Part shown: piece after piece, positions 32,371 through 41,989 of the stretch
How the letters are laid out: the number at the start of each line of letters is the position of its first letter
Numbering within the stretch: the stretch's first letter is position 1
Assembly: GCA_050260375.1 (NCBI GenBank)
Contig: JBLNCA010000014.1
Span: forward strand, 1-64,000
DNA: 64,000 nt
DNA from: DTFZ01 sp050260375
GTDB taxonomy: Bacteria > Bacillota > Clostridia > Christensenellales > SZUA-584
Direction of reading: 5' to 3'
The notes under the pieces: model-generated
What the model saw: the letters and a program-made list of their open reading frames with translations, nothing else
Told to the model about the DNA's origin: nothing
The model's database searches: none
Made by a program: the position numbers and the translations under genes

Positions 32371-33765
32371 ATGAAAAATATAGATGCCAGGTGGAACCTG
32401 CTGGAAGAGAACGACTATCGTTATTCGTTTCAGGACGTGGAGAAGCCGCAGCTGTTCCGCGATATGTTTGAATACGATTCCGTGCCGAAGATAACTTTCA
32501 ACCACAGGGTAGTGCCGATGCATATGCCTGACGAAATATGGATCACGGACACTACGTTCCGCGACGGGCAGCAGTCAAGGACGCCTTTTACCGTCAAGCA
32601 GGTTGTAGACCTTTATAAGCTGCTGCACAAGCTGGGCGGCCCCAAAGGCATAATACGGCAGAGCGAGTTCTTCGTATATACCGCAAAGGACAAGGAAGCG
32701 ATTCAGGCGTGCCTTGACTTGGGCTACGATTATCCCGAGGTGACCGCATGGATAAGGGCAAGCGAAAAGGATTTTGAACTCGCCAAACAGTTCGGCATAA
32801 AGGAAACGGGCATACTCGTAAGCTGCTCGGATTATCACATATTCAAAAAGATGAACAAGACGAGAAGACAGGCCATGGAGATGTACCTCGGCATAGTTAG
32901 GAAGGCGATAGACCACGGCATACGCCCGCGCTGCCACTTCGAGGACATAACGAGGGCCGACTTCTACGGCTTTGTAATACCGTTTGCCAACGAGCTTATG
33001 AAGATAATGCAGGAAACGGGAGTGCCTATAAAGATAAGGATGTGCGACACTCTTGGCTACGGCGTGACGTATCCGGGCGCGTCGCTGCCAAGGAGCGTGC
33101 AGGGGATAGTGTACGGCTTGCGCTTCTACTCAGGCTTTCCGTCCGAACTGCTCGAATGGCACGGCCACAACGACTTCCACAAGGTGGTCACTAACGCCGC
33201 GACCGCGTGGCTGTACGGCGCTTCTTCGGTAAACTGTTCGATACTCGGCATAGGGGAGAGGACGGGCAACTGCCCGCTCGAGGCGATGGTAATAGAATAC
33301 TGCGGCCTCAAAGGCACGACGGACGGCATGGACCTGTCGGTGATAACGGAGATAGCGGATTATTTCGTAAATGAGCTCAACACCGAAATAGACCCGAGAA
33401 CGCCGTTTGTGGGCAGGAATTTCAACTCTACGCGCGCAGGAATCCACGCCGACGGGCTGCTGAAAGACGAAGAGATATACAACATATTCAACACGGAAAA
33501 GCTGTTGAAACGGCCCGTTTCGGTAGCAATAAACGAGCATTCGGGGCTTGCGGGCATAGCGCACTGGATAAACTCGCATTTCAAGCTGAAAGGCGACCTT
33601 GCGATAGATAAAAAAGACGAGCTTGTTGCGCGCATAAAGAAGGAAGTGGACAAAGAGTTCGAGGAGGGAAGGACGACGTCATTCGGCGACGACGAGCTCG
33701 AGTTTATAATGCGCCAGCTTGACGAGGAAAGGTATATAATGTTCTGCCACCATCTCAAGCTGTAA
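32371..33765 (+). CDS. Re-citrate synthase / isopropylmalate synthase-like enzyme
   Basis: A 464-residue DRE-TIM metallolyase of the homocitrate/isopropylmalate synthase superfamily. The TDTTFRDGQQSRTPFT motif (about 57-72), the catalytic region CHFEDITRADFYGF and the metal-ligand histidines in EWHGHNDFH are clear. The sequence type (no LeuA regulatory domain, GIGERTGNCPLEA motif) is that of the clostridial group that includes Re-face citrate synthase, often annotated 2-isopropylmalate synthase. Citrate formation for glutamate synthesis is thus likely, but activity is not proven. It is the second gene of a two-gene operon. Confidence 0.8.
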   Translation: MKNIDARWNLLEENDYRYSFQDVEKPQLFRDMFEYDSVPKITFNHRVVPMHMPDEIWITDTTFRDGQQSRTPFTVKQVVDLYKLLHKLGGPKGIIRQSEFFVYTAKDKEAIQACLDLGYDYPEVTAWIRASEKDFELAKQFGIKETGILVSCSDYHIFKKMNKTRRQAMEMYLGIVRKAIDHGIRPRCHFEDITRADFYGFVIPFANELMKIMQETGVPIKIRMCDTLGYGVTYPGASLPRSVQGIVYGLRFYSGFPSELLEWHGHNDFHKVVTNAATAWLYGASSVNCSILGIGERTGNCPLEAMVIEYCGLKGTTDGMDLSVITEIADYFVNELNTEIDPRTPFVGRNFNSTRAGIHADGLLKDEEIYNIFNTEKLLKRPVSVAINEHSGLAGIAHWINSHFKLKGDLAIDKKDELVARIKKEVDKEFEEGRTTSFGDDELEFIMRQLDEERYIMFCHHLKL

Positions 33766-33806
33766 AGAAAACAAAAAAGCTGCATTTTAGCAGCAAACAC
33801 GATAAA

Positions 33807-33887
33807 TTACACCCCGTCAAGCCTCACGTCTTGCCGGGGACCCCATATCTTTACACCCCGTCAAGCCTCATGTCTTGCCGGGAGCCC
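33807..33887 (-). repeat. 38-bp hairpin repeat, two tandem copies
   Basis: Reversed copies at 33807-33844 and 33851-33887. Arms GGCAAG/CTTGAC with the loop ACGTGAGG or ACATGAGG. The second copy has lost one G and one C of the flanks. Confidence 0.88.
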
Positions 33888-33902
33888 ATATAACGCAACA
33901 TT

Positions 33903-33933
33903 AATCAGAGCGCTTTACTAAAGCGCTCTGATT
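33903..33933 (-). terminator. Terminator of hup (bidirectional)
   Basis: AATCAGAGCGCTTT and AAAGCGCTCTGATT form a perfect 14-bp stem with a 3-base loop, 18 bases past the hup stop. A smaller GCTGC hairpin with a T-tract on the minus strand lies at 33773-33793. Confidence 0.85.
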
Positions 33934-33950
33934 TAATGTTTGAAAACCTA

Positions 33951-34223
33951 TTATTTAAAACTGTCTTTGAATGATTTGCCCGGCTTGAACGACGGCGAAC
34001 TTGAAGCGGGTATATCTATCTGCTGTCCGGTGGCCGGATTCACGCCCTTCCTGGCGGCTCTTTTCTTAAGCTCAAACGTACCAAAACCAGTCCATTGTAC
34101 TCTCTCGCCTTTTGCAAGAGCTCCGCTGACTACGTCTACGAATGCAGACAGGCAGCTCTCAGCGTCTTTCTTCTTGAGATTTGCCTTTGCAGCAACTGCT
34201 TCAATTAGTTCTGTTTTGTTCAT
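33951..34223 (-). CDS. hup: HU family DNA-binding protein
   Basis: A 90-residue histone-like protein that bends and packs DNA as a dimer. Family signature GFGTFELKKRAARKG with the DNA-contacting arm VNPATGQQIDIPA. AGGAGG lies 9 bases before the ATG at 34223. Downstream of mazG as in the Bacillus/Clostridium order spoVT-yabM-mazG-hup-yabO; the rest of that order (yabO, yabP, yabQ, divIC) is absent here, and a strong terminator follows. Confidence 0.95.
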   Translation of the reverse strand: MNKTELIEAVAAKANLKKKDAESCLSAFVDVVSGALAKGERVQWTGFGTFELKKRAARKGVNPATGQQIDIPASSSPSFKPGKSFKDSFK

Positions 34224-34320
34224 TAACAATAACCTCCTGTAATGAATTGATGTGTGTGTATACTAGTGTTTATACCAACTCTTTCCGCATTTCACGGAAA
34301 TATACACCAAAAGTAAAAGT

Positions 34321-35724
34321 TTATTTTTCGCCCTTTGCATAATCCCATATATCGTTAAGCTCACTTAGGCTGCAGTTTCTCATGTCGATGCCGCGTTTTA
34401 ACGCATAACTTTCCGCGGCGCGAAACCTTGAAATAAACTTGTCCGTTGCCTTTTGAAGCGCCGTCTCCGGCTCGACGCCCATAAGCCTTGATACGTTGAC
34501 CGCCGCGAACAGCATGTCCCCGCATTCCTCTGTTATATCTTCCGCCGGGCATTGCTCGACTTCGGATATCTCTTCTTTAAGCTTGTCTATCGCCTCGGCT
34601 ACGCCGGGGAAGTCCATGCCGCTTCGAGCGGCTTTGTATTGCACCTTCTCGCTCCTTAAAAGAGCGGGCATGCTCTTCGGAACGCTCAGCAGCACATCGG
34701 TCTGGCTGCGCTGCCCTTTTTCGTCTTTCTTTATCTGTTCCCAGTTTTTAAGCACATCTTTGGCAGTTTTGGCAACAGCGCTGCCGAATATGTGCGTGTG
34801 CCTCGAAATCATCTTGCTGCATATAGCCGTAGTAACGTCAGATATGTCGAATTCTCCGCACTGGTCGGCTATCTTTGAGTGGAACACCACCTGCAGCAGC
34901 ACGTCTCCTAATTCGTCATAAAACGCTTCCGTATCGCCGTCGTCTATCGCTTCTATGACTTCGTAGCATTCTTCGACAAGATACCTCTTCAGACTCTCGT
35001 GCGTCTGCTCCCTGTCCCAGGGGCAGCCGTCTTTGGAACGGAGCCTGTCCATTATGCTCACAAGGTCGGAAAACGTGTAGCGAAGCTTGTTTTCCAGCCC
35101 ACATGGAGCAATCACTATGCTAGTATAATAACCGTATGATTGCTCGCAGTCAAGCATTGAGATAGGAATTTTTTTCTTTAAATTGCCGCGAATATCAGAA
35201 AAGAGGATATTATGCATGTTATCGTAATATTTTAACAGTTTGATTTTAAGCTCGGAAGCCAAAAGCCGTGAATCTATCTCGTTTATTACAAGCGTTAAGT
35301 CGGTATCGGCAACCCTTTTAAACGAAGCGGCGGTAAATATCGATACGCCGCCCAATGCATCGGCAAACCCCTCTTCAAGCGCCATGCAAAGAGCCTTATC
35401 CCCGCCGGGTATTACGGTTACAGTGCCTTCCTCGGCAGTTACGCTTTTCGCAAGGCTTACCGCTATATTGTTGGACGGCAAATCGCCAAGCGCAATAAAT
35501 ATGAGCTTGTCCCGCTTGAGCATGCCGACGGACTTATCTACGAGGTCGTCGAAATCAGAAGCGCTTTCATATATGCTGTCAAGAGTTTCATACTCCAAGC
35601 CGCAATTTTTAATATAGTTTGATATCTCCGTTTGCAGCACAACGAAGGACGCTTTTTTTGCCTCTTCGAGTACGCTTTGGGTTATTACGCCGTTTGCGTC
35701 CATGCTCGCTATGGTAATATGCAT
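34321..35724 (-). CDS. mazG: MazG nucleoside triphosphate pyrophosphohydrolase with degenerate methylase-like domain
   Basis: A 467-residue YabN-type protein. The C-terminal half has two MazG modules: the first (about 220-330) carries the catalytic EECYEVIEAID and DELGDVLLQVVFHSK; the second (about 370-450) has KEEISEVEQ and EECGDMLFAAVN. It hydrolyses NTPs to NMP and PPi, a house-cleaning role. The N-terminal ~200 residues correspond to the tetrapyrrole methylase-like domain, but the SAM-binding glycine loop (usually GLGPGD) is replaced by SMDANG. The ATG at 35724 overlaps the end of the flippase gene region by a short spacer only. Confidence 0.92.
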   Translation of the reverse strand: MHITIASMDANGVITQSVLEEAKKASFVVLQTEISNYIKNCGLEYETLDSIYESASDFDDLVDKSVGMLKRDKLIFIALGDLPSNNIAVSLAKSVTAEEGTVTVIPGGDKALCMALEEGFADALGGVSIFTAASFKRVADTDLTLVINEIDSRLLASELKIKLLKYYDNMHNILFSDIRGNLKKKIPISMLDCEQSYGYYTSIVIAPCGLENKLRYTFSDLVSIMDRLRSKDGCPWDREQTHESLKRYLVEECYEVIEAIDDGDTEAFYDELGDVLLQVVFHSKIADQCGEFDISDVTTAICSKMISRHTHIFGSAVAKTAKDVLKNWEQIKKDEKGQRSQTDVLLSVPKSMPALLRSEKVQYKAARSGMDFPGVAEAIDKLKEEISEVEQCPAEDITEECGDMLFAAVNVSRLMGVEPETALQKATDKFISRFRAAESYALKRGIDMRNCSLSELNDIWDYAKGEK

Positions 35725-35726
35725 CG

Positions 35727-37358
35727 CTATTTCTCCCAAAACCCTATACGGTTCATAAATCTTGTCGTTATTTTCCCTCCGGGAATATATTTCATGTCTT
35801 CCTTGTCAAGAGCTCCCGTTACGAGCAGCATTATAACATAAACTACCACCGCCGCCGCAATACAAATTAGTGTGGAGAGCGTGTTTCCAAAGGACGAAGC
35901 AAGCGGGCTATGCATCAGATAAACCAGTATGCCCATTACTGCCGAGGAGACAACAGGCATAAGTACGCCCGAAACGGGCTTTATACCGGGCTTTGTATAC
36001 CGTATTACGGCAACGACGTTAAGCAGCGCCGCTATGCCATAACACGCCGCCGTGCCTATCGCAGCGCCGTTTATGTTGAGCGAGGGCACGCGCATCAGCA
36101 CAACGCTTAAAAACACTTTTACGACGGCGCCTATCAATAGGTTTACGACGGGAATGAACTGGTGCCCCGCGCCCTGAAGTATGCCCGTCATCGTCTGCAG
36201 AAGCGTTAAAAACAGCACGCCTATCGAGAGTGTTTTAAGCATATCCGCGCCTACGGCCAGCTCTTCCGGAGTAAGCCTGCCGCTTGAGAACAGCAGCATT
36301 ATAATGGGCTTTGCAAGTATGAACATGCCAACGGCGCAGGGGAGGCCTATCAGCACCGCCAGCTTAAAGCCCATGCGCGAGCGCGAGCTTAATTCCGAAT
36401 AATTTTTTTGAGAGCGCGCTTCGGATATCGCGGGAACGAGGCTCATGCAAAGCGCCAGCGATAATACCGCAGGCATGTTTATCAGCGGGTTGACCGTGCC
36501 GGTAAGCACCCCGAAACTCTCCGTCGGGCTGAGCGAACTAAAGGCCGAGTAATCAACCGAGGACATCACGTTAGTAATAATGGCCGTGTCCAAAAAGCCC
36601 ACTATAGGCATAATGCAGGAGCCTATAGTCACCGGCACGGCTATAACAAACAATTCCGAGAGTATCGACCGGCCGGATCGGTTTTTCGCCGGGGCAGAAT
36701 GAGCCATGTTGGATACGATCTCGCGCTTTTTGCGCCGGTACATTATCATTATTATCCCAAGCGCAAAAACTTCAGATATCGAAACGCCGAGCAGCGCTCC
36801 CGCCGCGCCCCATTCAACGCCCCTGTCCACCCAGAGAAACGCGAGGTACAGCCCGGCGACCAGCTTTACGACCTGCTCGGCAACCTGCGTGAGCGCCGTG
36901 GGCAGCATTATCTGCAAGCCCTGAAAGTAGCCTCTGTAAGCGGAAAGTATAGCGACAAAAAACAGCGCCGGCGCTATCATCATCAGCGAGAGTTCGGCGG
37001 ACGGTATCTTAACTGAAGCGGCGACGGCCTTTGAAACGAACAGCAGTATTACCGTCGAGGCTATGCCGATGATAAACAGCACTTTAAAAGCCGATTTGAA
37101 TACGTTGTGGGCTCCGCGGTAATCGCCTAACGAAACTCGCTCGGCGACCATCCTTGAAATGGCGGCAGGCAGCCCGGCTGTCGATATCACTACAAGCAGC
37201 GCGTACAGCGGGTATGCTACGTTGTAATTTGCTATGCCTTCGGAACCTATTACGTTAGTGAGCGGTATGCGGAACACCGCGCCTATTACCTTTACGATAA
37301 GCCCGAACAACCCGAGGATTGCTGCACCCTTAACAAAACTTTTTTGTACTCCGCTCAT
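35727..37358 (-). CDS. SpoVB/YabM-like polysaccharide flippase (MurJ/MOP superfamily)
   Basis: A 543-residue protein with about 14 membrane segments, of the MOP flippase superfamily. Typical segments are VKGAAILGLFGLIVKVIGAV, GSEGIANYNVAYPLYALLVV and ISTAGLPAAISRMVAE. SpoVB is needed for spore cortex synthesis and YabM is a paralogue; both are thought to move lipid-linked precursors. The adjacent mazG and hup genes match the yabM-yabN synteny. GGAG lies 8 bases before the ATG. A vegetative lipid II flippase role cannot be excluded. Confidence 0.88.
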   Translation of the reverse strand: MSGVQKSFVKGAAILGLFGLIVKVIGAVFRIPLTNVIGSEGIANYNVAYPLYALLVVISTAGLPAAISRMVAERVSLGDYRGAHNVFKSAFKVLFIIGIASTVILLFVSKAVAASVKIPSAELSLMMIAPALFFVAILSAYRGYFQGLQIMLPTALTQVAEQVVKLVAGLYLAFLWVDRGVEWGAAGALLGVSISEVFALGIIMIMYRRKKREIVSNMAHSAPAKNRSGRSILSELFVIAVPVTIGSCIMPIVGFLDTAIITNVMSSVDYSAFSSLSPTESFGVLTGTVNPLINMPAVLSLALCMSLVPAISEARSQKNYSELSSRSRMGFKLAVLIGLPCAVGMFILAKPIIMLLFSSGRLTPEELAVGADMLKTLSIGVLFLTLLQTMTGILQGAGHQFIPVVNLLIGAVVKVFLSVVLMRVPSLNINGAAIGTAACYGIAALLNVVAVIRYTKPGIKPVSGVLMPVVSSAVMGILVYLMHSPLASSFGNTLSTLICIAAAVVVYVIMLLVTGALDKEDMKYIPGGKITTRFMNRIGFWEK

Positions 37359-37604
37359 AAAAAAGGCTCCATGCTCATATAGATTTGTTCAGCCGCCGGC
37401 TTCTGAACATTTGATTGTTTGCCTACCCGAAGATGCATGCGATTGCCAGATTTATATAATTATATTGCATTTACTGCCGTTTGCCAACGCTTGTTTGTTT
37501 TACCCGAGTTAATACCGGTACCGCAATAAACCCTTAAAGCCTGACGGGATGCAGATATTGTGCCGCGCCGGTTATTTTATTATAATCAAGCGGGAGATGA
37601 TAAT

Positions 37605-38066
37605 ATGCATATCAACATCGTTTTAGTAGAGCCGGAGATACCCGCAAATACCGGCAACATAGCCCGCACATGTTCGGTGACGGGCGCGCAGCTCCACCTT
37701 GTAAAGCCGCTTGGGTTTTCGATATCCGATAAGCATTTAAAGCGCGCGGGGCTCGATTACTGGCCGTATTTAAACGTTGTGGTACACGAAAGCCTTGATG
37801 CGTTTTTTGAAAATACCGAAGGCGTATATTACTACTGTTCAACTAAAGCGAAAAAGTATTACCACGAGGTGAAGTTTGAGGACGGCTGTTTTTTGCTGTT
37901 CGGCAAGGAAACAAAAGGCCTTCCGGAAGAGCTCATATTTTCCCATCCGGACAACGCGATAAAGATACCGATGAAGGAGGGCCTTCGCTCGCTCAACCTT
38001 TCAAATTCCGTCGCCATTGTGCTTTACGAGGCGTTGAGGCAGAATAATTTCGCGGAACTGAAATAA
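37605..38066 (+). CDS. trmL: tRNA (cytidine/uridine-34 2'-O)-methyltransferase TrmL
   Basis: A 153-residue SPOUT-class methyltransferase. It has IVLVEPEIPANTGNIARTC at the start, LFGKETKGLPEEL (knot loop 1) and MKEGLRSLNLSNSVAIVLYEA (knot and SAM site, cut at its ends), the full family pattern. It methylates the wobble ribose of tRNA-Leu isoacceptors. The ATG at 37605 follows GGGAG; upstream in-frame codons include no well-placed start. A TATAAT lies just before. Monocistronic. Confidence 0.93.
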   Translation: MHINIVLVEPEIPANTGNIARTCSVTGAQLHLVKPLGFSISDKHLKRAGLDYWPYLNVVVHESLDAFFENTEGVYYYCSTKAKKYYHEVKFEDGCFLLFGKETKGLPEELIFSHPDNAIKIPMKEGLRSLNLSNSVAIVLYEALRQNNFAELK

Positions 38067-38240
38067 GAATAATAGCGTTATGGATAAACTAAGCGCGGGC
38101 GGTACTAATGCAATAATCAGAGCTAATTTTATCTTGCTTTTTCACATTTTTTCGAATAGAATTATTCGGGATAATCATATTTTCATACGTTTTTGATGAT
38201 GTTTATTATAAGGAATTAAACGATAAATTAAGGAGCAGTT

Positions 38241-39425
38241 ATGAACAAAAAGACAATCAGAGACATCGATTTGGCAGGGAAAAAAGTACTTGTAAGGGTT
38301 GACTTCAATGTTCCGCTTAACGATAAGAAGGAAATCACGGACGATACCAGGATTGTTGCGGCTCTGCCCACAATACAATATTTAAGGGATCAGAGCTCGA
38401 AAATTATACTTTGCTCGCACCTTGGCAGGCCGGACGGTGTATTTAACCCGAAGTATTCTCTCGCGCCCGTAGCGGCAAAGCTCGAGAAGCTTATGGGCTG
38501 CAAAATAACATTTGCCAACGACGTAATAGGCGAGAGCGCTCAGGCCGCCGTCCAGAACGTAAGAGAAGGCGAAATAGTACTGCTTGAGAACTTGCGATTC
38601 CACAAGGAAGAGACCGCCAACGACCCGGGATTTGCGAAAAAGCTTGCATCGTTTGCGGACATATATGTAAACGACGCGTTCGGCGCGGCGCACCGCGCTC
38701 ACGCTTCCACGGCTGGCGTTGCGGACTACATACCGGCCGTAGCCGGCTTCCTTATTGAGAAAGAGCTTAAAGCCCTTGGCGGCGCTCTTGACAATCCTAC
38801 GCGCCCGTTCCTCGCAATACTGGGCGGAGCTAAGGTCTCCGACAAAATAGGAGTCATAGAAAACCTCATAACAAAAGTCGACTGGATAATACTTGGCGGC
38901 GGAATGGCGTATACGTTCTTGAAGGCAAAGGGTATGGAAGTAGGAACGTCGCTGGTGGACGAAGCGCGCATAGAGCTTGCCGCTGGGCTTTTGAAGAAAG
39001 CGGAAACAAAGGGCGTAGAGATATTCCTGCCGGTAGACTCGATAATTGCCGATAAGTTCGACGCAAAGGCCAATACGCAGGTTGTTCCGTCCGACGAAAT
39101 AACGCCAGGATGGATGGGGCTTGACATCGGGCCTTCTTCGAGGATGCTATTCGCCGACAAGGTAAGAAAGGCAAAAACCGTTATATGGAACGGGCCTATG
39201 GGCGTTTTCGAAATGGAGCCGTTCTCGGAGGGCACAAAATCGATAGCAAAAGCGATGGCCGAAACGGAAGCGATGACGATTATTGGCGGAGGGGACAGCG
39301 CCGCCGCAGTGAAGATATTCGGATATGCGCAGAATATTGACCACATTTCTACGGGAGGCGGAGCGAGCCTTGAGTTCCTCGAAGGCAAGGAGCTTCCGGG
39401 CATCTCGGTGCTGCAGAATAAGTAA
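38241..39425 (+). CDS. pgk: Phosphoglycerate kinase
   Basis: A 394-residue glycolytic enzyme (1,3-bisphosphoglycerate + ADP to 3-phosphoglycerate + ATP). It has RVDFNVPL (about 19), the substrate-binding ILCSHLGRP, FGAAHRAHAST, the nucleotide-site segment VIWNGPMGVFE, and GGGDSAAAV. AAGGAG lies 5 bases before the ATG. It is followed by its own terminator, then tpiA and gpmI; gapA and eno are not in the window. Confidence 0.98.
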   Translation: MNKKTIRDIDLAGKKVLVRVDFNVPLNDKKEITDDTRIVAALPTIQYLRDQSSKIILCSHLGRPDGVFNPKYSLAPVAAKLEKLMGCKITFANDVIGESAQAAVQNVREGEIVLLENLRFHKEETANDPGFAKKLASFADIYVNDAFGAAHRAHASTAGVADYIPAVAGFLIEKELKALGGALDNPTRPFLAILGGAKVSDKIGVIENLITKVDWIILGGGMAYTFLKAKGMEVGTSLVDEARIELAAGLLKKAETKGVEIFLPVDSIIADKFDAKANTQVVPSDEITPGWMGLDIGPSSRMLFADKVRKAKTVIWNGPMGVFEMEPFSEGTKSIAKAMAETEAMTIIGGGDSAAAVKIFGYAQNIDHISTGGGASLEFLEGKELPGISVLQNK

Positions 39426-39444
39426 GGGCAAAACCAGATAAACG

Positions 39445-39477
39445 CGGGGTTGCCCTGTTTCGGGCGCCCCTTTTTTG
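39445..39477 (+). terminator. Terminator between pgk and tpiA
   Basis: GGGG-TT-GCCC and GGGC-G-CCCC form an interrupted G+C-rich stem with a loop of about six bases, followed by seven T residues. tpiA may have its own promoter or be expressed by readthrough. Confidence 0.75.
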
Positions 39478-39580
39478 TAGGGTTATAATAAAACTTAATA
39501 GCTTTTATGGTTGAGAACTCCGCTATCTGGTTATTGATTAAAGTGTCTGATATTAAATTCATTATATGGAGATGTGCAAT

Positions 39581-40336
39581 ATGAGGAAACCTATAATTGC
39601 TGGAAACTGGAAGATGAACAAAACCGCGAGTGAAACAAAGCAGCTCATAGCAGAGCTCATTCCGCTTGTTAAGGGCGTAAAGGACGTTGACGTAGTAGTA
39701 TGCCCTCCGTTTGTGAACATCGAGTCGGCAGCCGCCGCGCTAAAGGGCACCAATATAGCTTTAGGCGTGCAGAACATGCACTACGAGGAGAGCGGAGCGT
39801 ATACCGGAGAGATAGCGCCGGGAATGCTTAAGGAGTTCGGCGTAAAGTACGTGATCCTCGGCCACTCCGAAAGAAGGCAGTACTTCGGCGAAATGGACGA
39901 AATGGTGAATAAGAAAGCCAAAGCCGCGATAAAGCACGGGCTTACTCCTATAATATGCGTAGGCGAAAAGCTTGAGGAGCGCGAATCGGGCGTTACCAAT
40001 GAAGTAGTATGCAAGCAGACGAAGCTTGCGCTGCTGGGCTTAAGCGCGGACGAAGCGGCGGGCGTTGTTATAGCTTACGAACCGATATGGGCGATAGGCA
40101 CGGGCAAGACCGCGACCGCGGACGATGCGAACGCCACGATAGGCGCGATAAGGAACGCCGTCAAAGAAGCGTTCAATAAAGACGTCGCCGATAAGATCCG
40201 CATACAGTACGGCGGCAGCATGAAGCCTTCCAACGCGGCGGAGCTTATGGCAAAGCCCGAGATAGACGGCGGCCTTATAGGCGGAGCGGCGCTCAAAGCT
40301 GAAGATTTCTCGCAGATTGTTAATTACAAGAGGTAA
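39581..40336 (+). CDS. tpiA: Triosephosphate isomerase
   Basis: A 251-residue TIM barrel enzyme. Catalytic residues are visible: Lys of AGNWKMN (about 11), His of ILGHSERR (about 95) and Glu of AYEPIWAIGTG (about 167); the phosphate loop is YGGSMKP. The ATG at 39581 is preceded by GGAG at 9 bases. It lies 2 bases before gpmI, so the two are co-translated. Confidence 0.98.
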   Translation: MRKPIIAGNWKMNKTASETKQLIAELIPLVKGVKDVDVVVCPPFVNIESAAAALKGTNIALGVQNMHYEESGAYTGEIAPGMLKEFGVKYVILGHSERRQYFGEMDEMVNKKAKAAIKHGLTPIICVGEKLEERESGVTNEVVCKQTKLALLGLSADEAAGVVIAYEPIWAIGTGKTATADDANATIGAIRNAVKEAFNKDVADKIRIQYGGSMKPSNAAELMAKPEIDGGLIGGAALKAEDFSQIVNYKR

Positions 40337-40338
40337 TC

Positions 40339-41874
40339 ATGCCAAAGAAACTTACAGGACTAATCATACTTGACGGCTTCGGCGAGGGCGAGGCGTACCC
40401 GGGCAACGCTATTATGCTGTCGGGAGTGCCTTACATTTCCTCGCTGAAAGCCTCATACCCTCATACCGTTATAGGCGCTTCGGGCATGGCGGTGGGCCTG
40501 CCGGAAGGACAGATGGGCAACTCGGAAGTAGGGCATCTTAACATAGGCGCAGGCAGGATAGTCTATCAGGAACTGACGCGCATAACGAAGGACATTGCGG
40601 ACGGCGGGTTCTTCAAAAACCCGGAGCTTCTCGGCGCGATAGAAAACGCGAAGAAAAACGGCACAAAGCTGCACGCGTACGGCCTTACGTCGGACGGGGG
40701 AGTGCACAGCCACCTGGACCACCTGTATGCTCTTCTTAAGCTAGCCAAGTCGCACGGGCTTGATAATGTTTATATACACTGCTTTATGGACGGCAGGGAC
40801 GTTCCTCCCGACAGCGGCAAGGGGTATATAGAGCAGCTCGAGGCGAAGATAAAAGAGATAGGCATAGGCGAGATAGCGACGGTAATGGGCCGCTATTACG
40901 CGATGGACCGCGACAACCGCTTTGAGCGCGTCGAGAAGGCTTATGCCGCGATGGTTAAAGGCGAAGGGCTGACGGCCTCATCGGCCGTAGAAGCGATGCA
41001 GCAGAGCTACGACAAAGGCGAGATGGACGAGTTCGTCGTGCCTACGGTGGTAGTCAAAAACGGCAGGCCCGTTGCAAAGATAGAGCCGGGCGACTCCGTA
41101 GTGTTCTACAATTTCCGGCCCGACAGGGCGCGCGAGATTACAAGGACGCTTACGCAGGAGGATTTCAGCGCGTTTCCAAGAAAGCTTTTCCCGCTGTATT
41201 ACGTGTGCATGACGCAGTACGACAAGACGTTTAAGGGAGTGCATGTGGCCTATAAGCCTGATTCACTTAAAAACACTCTCGGCGAATACCTCTCGAAAAA
41301 CGGCAAAAAGCAATTCAGGATAGCCGAAACCGAGAAGTACGCGCACGTCACGTTCTTTTTCAATGGAGGCGTGGAAAAGCCCAACGAGGGCGAAGACAGG
41401 TTCCTTATACCGTCGCCCAAGGTAGCGACATACGACTTAAAGCCCGAGATGAGCGCCCCAGAGGTTGCGGACGAGGCGGTAAGGCGCATAGAATCGGGAG
41501 AATACGACGTAATGATACTCAACTTCGCTAACCCCGACATGGTAGGGCACACAGGTGTATTAGAGGCCGCCGTAAAAGCGGTCACTGCCGTAGATGCATG
41601 CGTCGCAAAAGTGGTAAACGCGATACTGAAGACGGGCGGAGAGGTAATAATCACTGCGGACCACGGCAACTCCGAAAAGATGATTGACGAAAACGGAGGG
41701 CCGTTCACGGCGCACACGGTCAATCCCGTGCCGCTTATACTCGTAAGCGAGAGGTTCAAGTCTGCAAAGCTCAGGGAAGGGTGCATACTTGCCGATATCT
41801 CGCCTACGCTGCTTGAGCTTATGGGCCTGCCACAGCCGGAGGAGATGACGGGAACGTCTATAATTGCAAAGTGA
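40339..41874 (+). CDS. gpmI: 2,3-bisphosphoglycerate-independent phosphoglycerate mutase
   Basis: A 511-residue Mn-dependent enzyme of the alkaline phosphatase superfamily. The phosphoserine loop is GQMGNSEVGHLNIGAGR (Ser about 62), the metal sites include HCFMDGRDVPPDS, the RPDRAREITR segment, DMVGHTG and TADHGN. Full length. It directly follows tpiA with GAGG 5 bases before the ATG. Confidence 0.98.
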   Translation: MPKKLTGLIILDGFGEGEAYPGNAIMLSGVPYISSLKASYPHTVIGASGMAVGLPEGQMGNSEVGHLNIGAGRIVYQELTRITKDIADGGFFKNPELLGAIENAKKNGTKLHAYGLTSDGGVHSHLDHLYALLKLAKSHGLDNVYIHCFMDGRDVPPDSGKGYIEQLEAKIKEIGIGEIATVMGRYYAMDRDNRFERVEKAYAAMVKGEGLTASSAVEAMQQSYDKGEMDEFVVPTVVVKNGRPVAKIEPGDSVVFYNFRPDRAREITRTLTQEDFSAFPRKLFPLYYVCMTQYDKTFKGVHVAYKPDSLKNTLGEYLSKNGKKQFRIAETEKYAHVTFFFNGGVEKPNEGEDRFLIPSPKVATYDLKPEMSAPEVADEAVRRIESGEYDVMILNFANPDMVGHTGVLEAAVKAVTAVDACVAKVVNAILKTGGEVIITADHGNSEKMIDENGGPFTAHTVNPVPLILVSERFKSAKLREGCILADISPTLLELMGLPQPEEMTGTSIIAK

Positions 41875-41989
41875 ACAAACCGTGAAATAAAGCCTTTCAG
41901 TCTGGATTAATGCAGGAAATCATTGTATAATGACCGTAAGGGTCAAACTGATGATTCCAATAAAATAAAAAGCCAAAAGGAGTGATTGT

